Source: Gammaproteobacteria bacterium
Lineage (GTDB): Bacteria > Pseudomonadota > Gammaproteobacteria > Chromatiales > Sedimenticolaceae
DNA: 9,509 nt
Direction of reading: 5' to 3'
Assembly: GCA_020445245.1 (NCBI GenBank)
Contig: JAGRHB010000048.1
Span: 1-9,509, forward strand
The translations under genes and the position numbers were made by a program. Below the pieces are notes generated by a model. That model was not told the origin of the DNA. It made no database searches and saw only the letters and a program-made list of their open reading frames with translations. Below are positions 7,535 through 9,509 of this stretch, piece after piece; position 1 is the first letter of the stretch, and each line of letters begins with the position of its first letter.

Positions 7535-8485
7535 CTACTTCTGGAACGCCTCGGCCTCCATCGACAGAAAAACCTGGTAGGCATTGCGCCGATTTGCCGC
7601 TTCGAACGCCGGCAACTGCTCGAAGCGACTCCAGTCGGCCGCATCATAGGCACTGGCGAAATCCTGCAGCTCGTCAACCGCAGCACCCATGACCCCGCGC
7701 AGATAGGCCAGGTATTCCCTGGTCCCGGCGACCGCTTCGACCGGATTGCTTGCCGCCGGCCCGTGGCCGGGAACCAGCGCGACCAGATCGCCGGTTTCAA
7801 GCGCCTGCAGGGTCTCCAGCCAGCGTTTGGTATCCGCATCACCGACGAATGGCACGCGGCCCTCGAAGATGATATCGCCGGAAAACAGCACCCGGTCCTG
7901 CACGACGTACAGCGTCATGTCGCCATCGGAGTGCGCACTGCCCAGGTAGTTGAGCTGAAAATCCATACCGCCCAGCGAAAAGCGGTATTCCTTTTCGATC
8001 ACCCGGTCGGGCCGCACCAGCCGCGTGTCGTCGTTGACCCAGGGGTCGAGTGAAAACCGCCGTTCGTTGAGACGTTCGGCTGCCGCGTTGGAGGCGAGGT
8101 ATTCATAGGCGCCGCGCGGCGCAATGATCTCGGCACCTTCATCCTGAAACACTTGCAGGCCATACACGTGATCGGCGTGGTAGTGACTGACGACTACTTT
8201 GACCACCGGCTGGTCGGTCAACTCACGGATACGCTGACGCAGGGCCCAGGCCAGCGACGGCGAACCCAGGCTGTCGAACACGACCACGCCGGCATCTGTG
8301 ATCACGAAACCGGCATTCGAGATGAAGCCCTCGTTCTCAGTCGCCGTGCCAGCGGCGCCCAGCGCATAGTAAGCGTGATCGGAAACCCTGGTCACCGCGA
8401 CATCGACCGTGACCGGCGGGTAGCCGGGCGCAGCCAGCAGACCGGATGAAAGCAGCAGGGCGACGAGCGAAAGCGCAATCTTCAA
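7535..8485 (-). CDS. Exported metallo-beta-lactamase-fold hydrolase
   Basis: A 316-residue protein of the metallo-beta-lactamase superfamily. From the chosen start, the metal ligands are the HxHxDH motif SHYHADH (H101, H103, D105, H106), H185 in GSAHSDGDM, D204 in LFSGDIIF and H241 in VPGHGP, a full two-zinc set. The start TTG 8485 has a strong GGAGG 8 bases upstream and gives a textbook signal peptide, MKIALSLVALLLSSGLLA, with cleavage likely near LAA-PGY, so the protein should be periplasmic. An ATG at 8512, right after the tadA stop, would put FPCLEALQL in front and spoil the signal peptide. The substrate is unknown: the sequence resembles periplasmic hydrolases annotated near quinoprotein or sulfur-oxidation (SoxH-like) systems, but none of those genes are nearby. 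It lies 27 bp downstream of tadA, probably cotranscribed. Confidence 0.88.
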   Translation of the reverse strand: MKIALSLVALLLSSGLLAAPGYPPVTVDVAVTRVSDHAYYALGAAGTATENEGFISNAGFVITDAGVVVFDSLGSPSLAWALRQRIRELTDQPVVKVVVSHYHADHVYGLQVFQDEGAEIIAPRGAYEYLASNAAAERLNERRFSLDPWVNDDTRLVRPDRVIEKEYRFSLGGMDFQLNYLGSAHSDGDMTLYVVQDRVLFSGDIIFEGRVPFVGDADTKRWLETLQALETGDLVALVPGHGPAASNPVEAVAGTREYLAYLRGVMGAAVDELQDFASAYDAADWSRFEQLPAFEAANRRNAYQVFLSMEAEAFQK

Positions 8486-8512
8486 TTGAAGTGCCTCCAG
8501 GCAAGGAAACAT

Positions 8513-9135
<623 letters not shown>

Positions 9136-9372
9136 TTAGGCAACCTTCCGGGCTTTGACTTCCAGGTGAATGCCCTCCTGCTCCTGCAGGTATTGGATCA
9201 CCTGGAACAGGTTGCTCGCCTGGGGATTACCTTTTGGCCCAAACATGCGATGAGACTTTTGCTCGACTTATCGAAGATCCGTGACAATCCCTTGCAATTG
9301 ACTGCTCAAAGCTGAAAATCTTCCGGGAGCCATCTGAACTAGAGAACATCCATCCGCTCGAATCGACCCGAA
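9136..9372 (-). pseudogene. Probable decayed 3' end of an unrecognised gene
   Basis: Minus-strand codons from 9372 down to a TAA at 9136-9138 read as plausible protein, interrupted once by a TAA at 9268-9270. That stop is one C-to-T change away from CAA (Gln). Upstream of it is MAPGRFSALSSQLQG; downstream is MFGPKGNPQASNLFQ, then a polar helix ending EVKARKVA. The downstream 36 codons have mostly G or C in the third position, as genuine genes in this window do, and the sense is stronger than the opposite strand. No intact start or full domain is visible, and a TGA at 9373-9375 ends the frame upstream. I do not recognise the family; a transposon-type remnant is one possibility but nothing in the sequence proves it. 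Confidence 0.35.
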
Positions 9373-9375
9373 TCA

Positions 9376-9509
9376 TCCTTCTACTCAAATTCTCGGTGCC
9401 GCGGTTTTCATACATGATTTCCGTGCTCCTCATCTTCATACAGCAGAGATTACCGTTGTATCGATCAGTGAGCGTAGATGCTCATCAAGCAACCTGGGAA
9501 TTCGACCAC
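9376..9509. other. Right-edge sequence with no intact gene
   Basis: This stretch reads as broken frames. On the minus strand, 9436-9507 stays open to the window edge and encodes the coding-like peptide IPRLLDEHLRSLIDTTV before a TGA, so it could be the end of a gene lying outside or a further part of the decayed gene at 9136-9372. A 70-codon minus-strand frame at 9227-9439 has serine-rich, low-complexity content and is not convincing. Confidence 0.3.

Noticed and set aside
6946..8053. Overlapping long frames on both strands (minus 6946-7842, plus 7211-8053)
   Set aside because: They straddle the convergent gltA and hydrolase genes out of frame and mirror their codon bias; no domain is visible.

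Overview
The window is about 9.5 kb of GC-rich, densely packed chromosomal DNA. It looks like a gammaproteobacterium, because it carries hrpB, a DUF2970 mini-protein, an mltF-type lytic transglycosylase, a type II citrate synthase and tadA. This assignment is inferred from gene content and protein similarity recognised by eye; no search was run. Nearly all of the window is ordinary housekeeping sequence, and I found no convincing undescribed system.

Layout from left to right: (1) The 3' part of a DUF697 GTPase gene enters from the left edge (+) and ends at 830. (2) Converging on it is a small DUF2970 membrane-protein gene (-, 849-1064). (3) Divergent from that is a stand-alone tandem-receiver response regulator (+, 1210-2007) whose first receiver has lost its phospho-acceptor. 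(4) It ends 4 bp from the end of the convergent helicase gene hrpB (-, 2012-4540, TTG start). (5) Divergent from hrpB, across a roughly 110 bp spacer with two perfect 10 bp palindromes, is the murein transglycosylase gene mltF (+, 4650-6083). (6) Next is citrate synthase gltA (+, 6196-7485). (7) Converging on gltA is a two-gene unit on the minus strand: tadA (8513-8974) followed by an exported metallo-beta-lactamase-fold hydrolase (7535-8485, probable TTG start).

From about 8981 to the right edge the sequence changes. It first becomes AT-rich (about 31% GC by hand count over 8981-9120), then of mixed composition with broken minus-strand reading frames that look like decayed coding DNA.

The genes do not form one pathway. 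Themes present are envelope maintenance (MltF, the exported hydrolase, the GTPase and DUF2970 membrane proteins), RNA metabolism (HrpB, TadA), central carbon metabolism (GltA) and signalling (the tandem receiver). The points most worth a second look are the degenerate first receiver, the start-codon reassignments (hydrolase, DUF2970), the partly substituted NADH-inhibition site of the citrate synthase, the insertion of gltA plus the hydrolase between mltF and tadA (neighbours in Escherichia coli), and the decayed right end.
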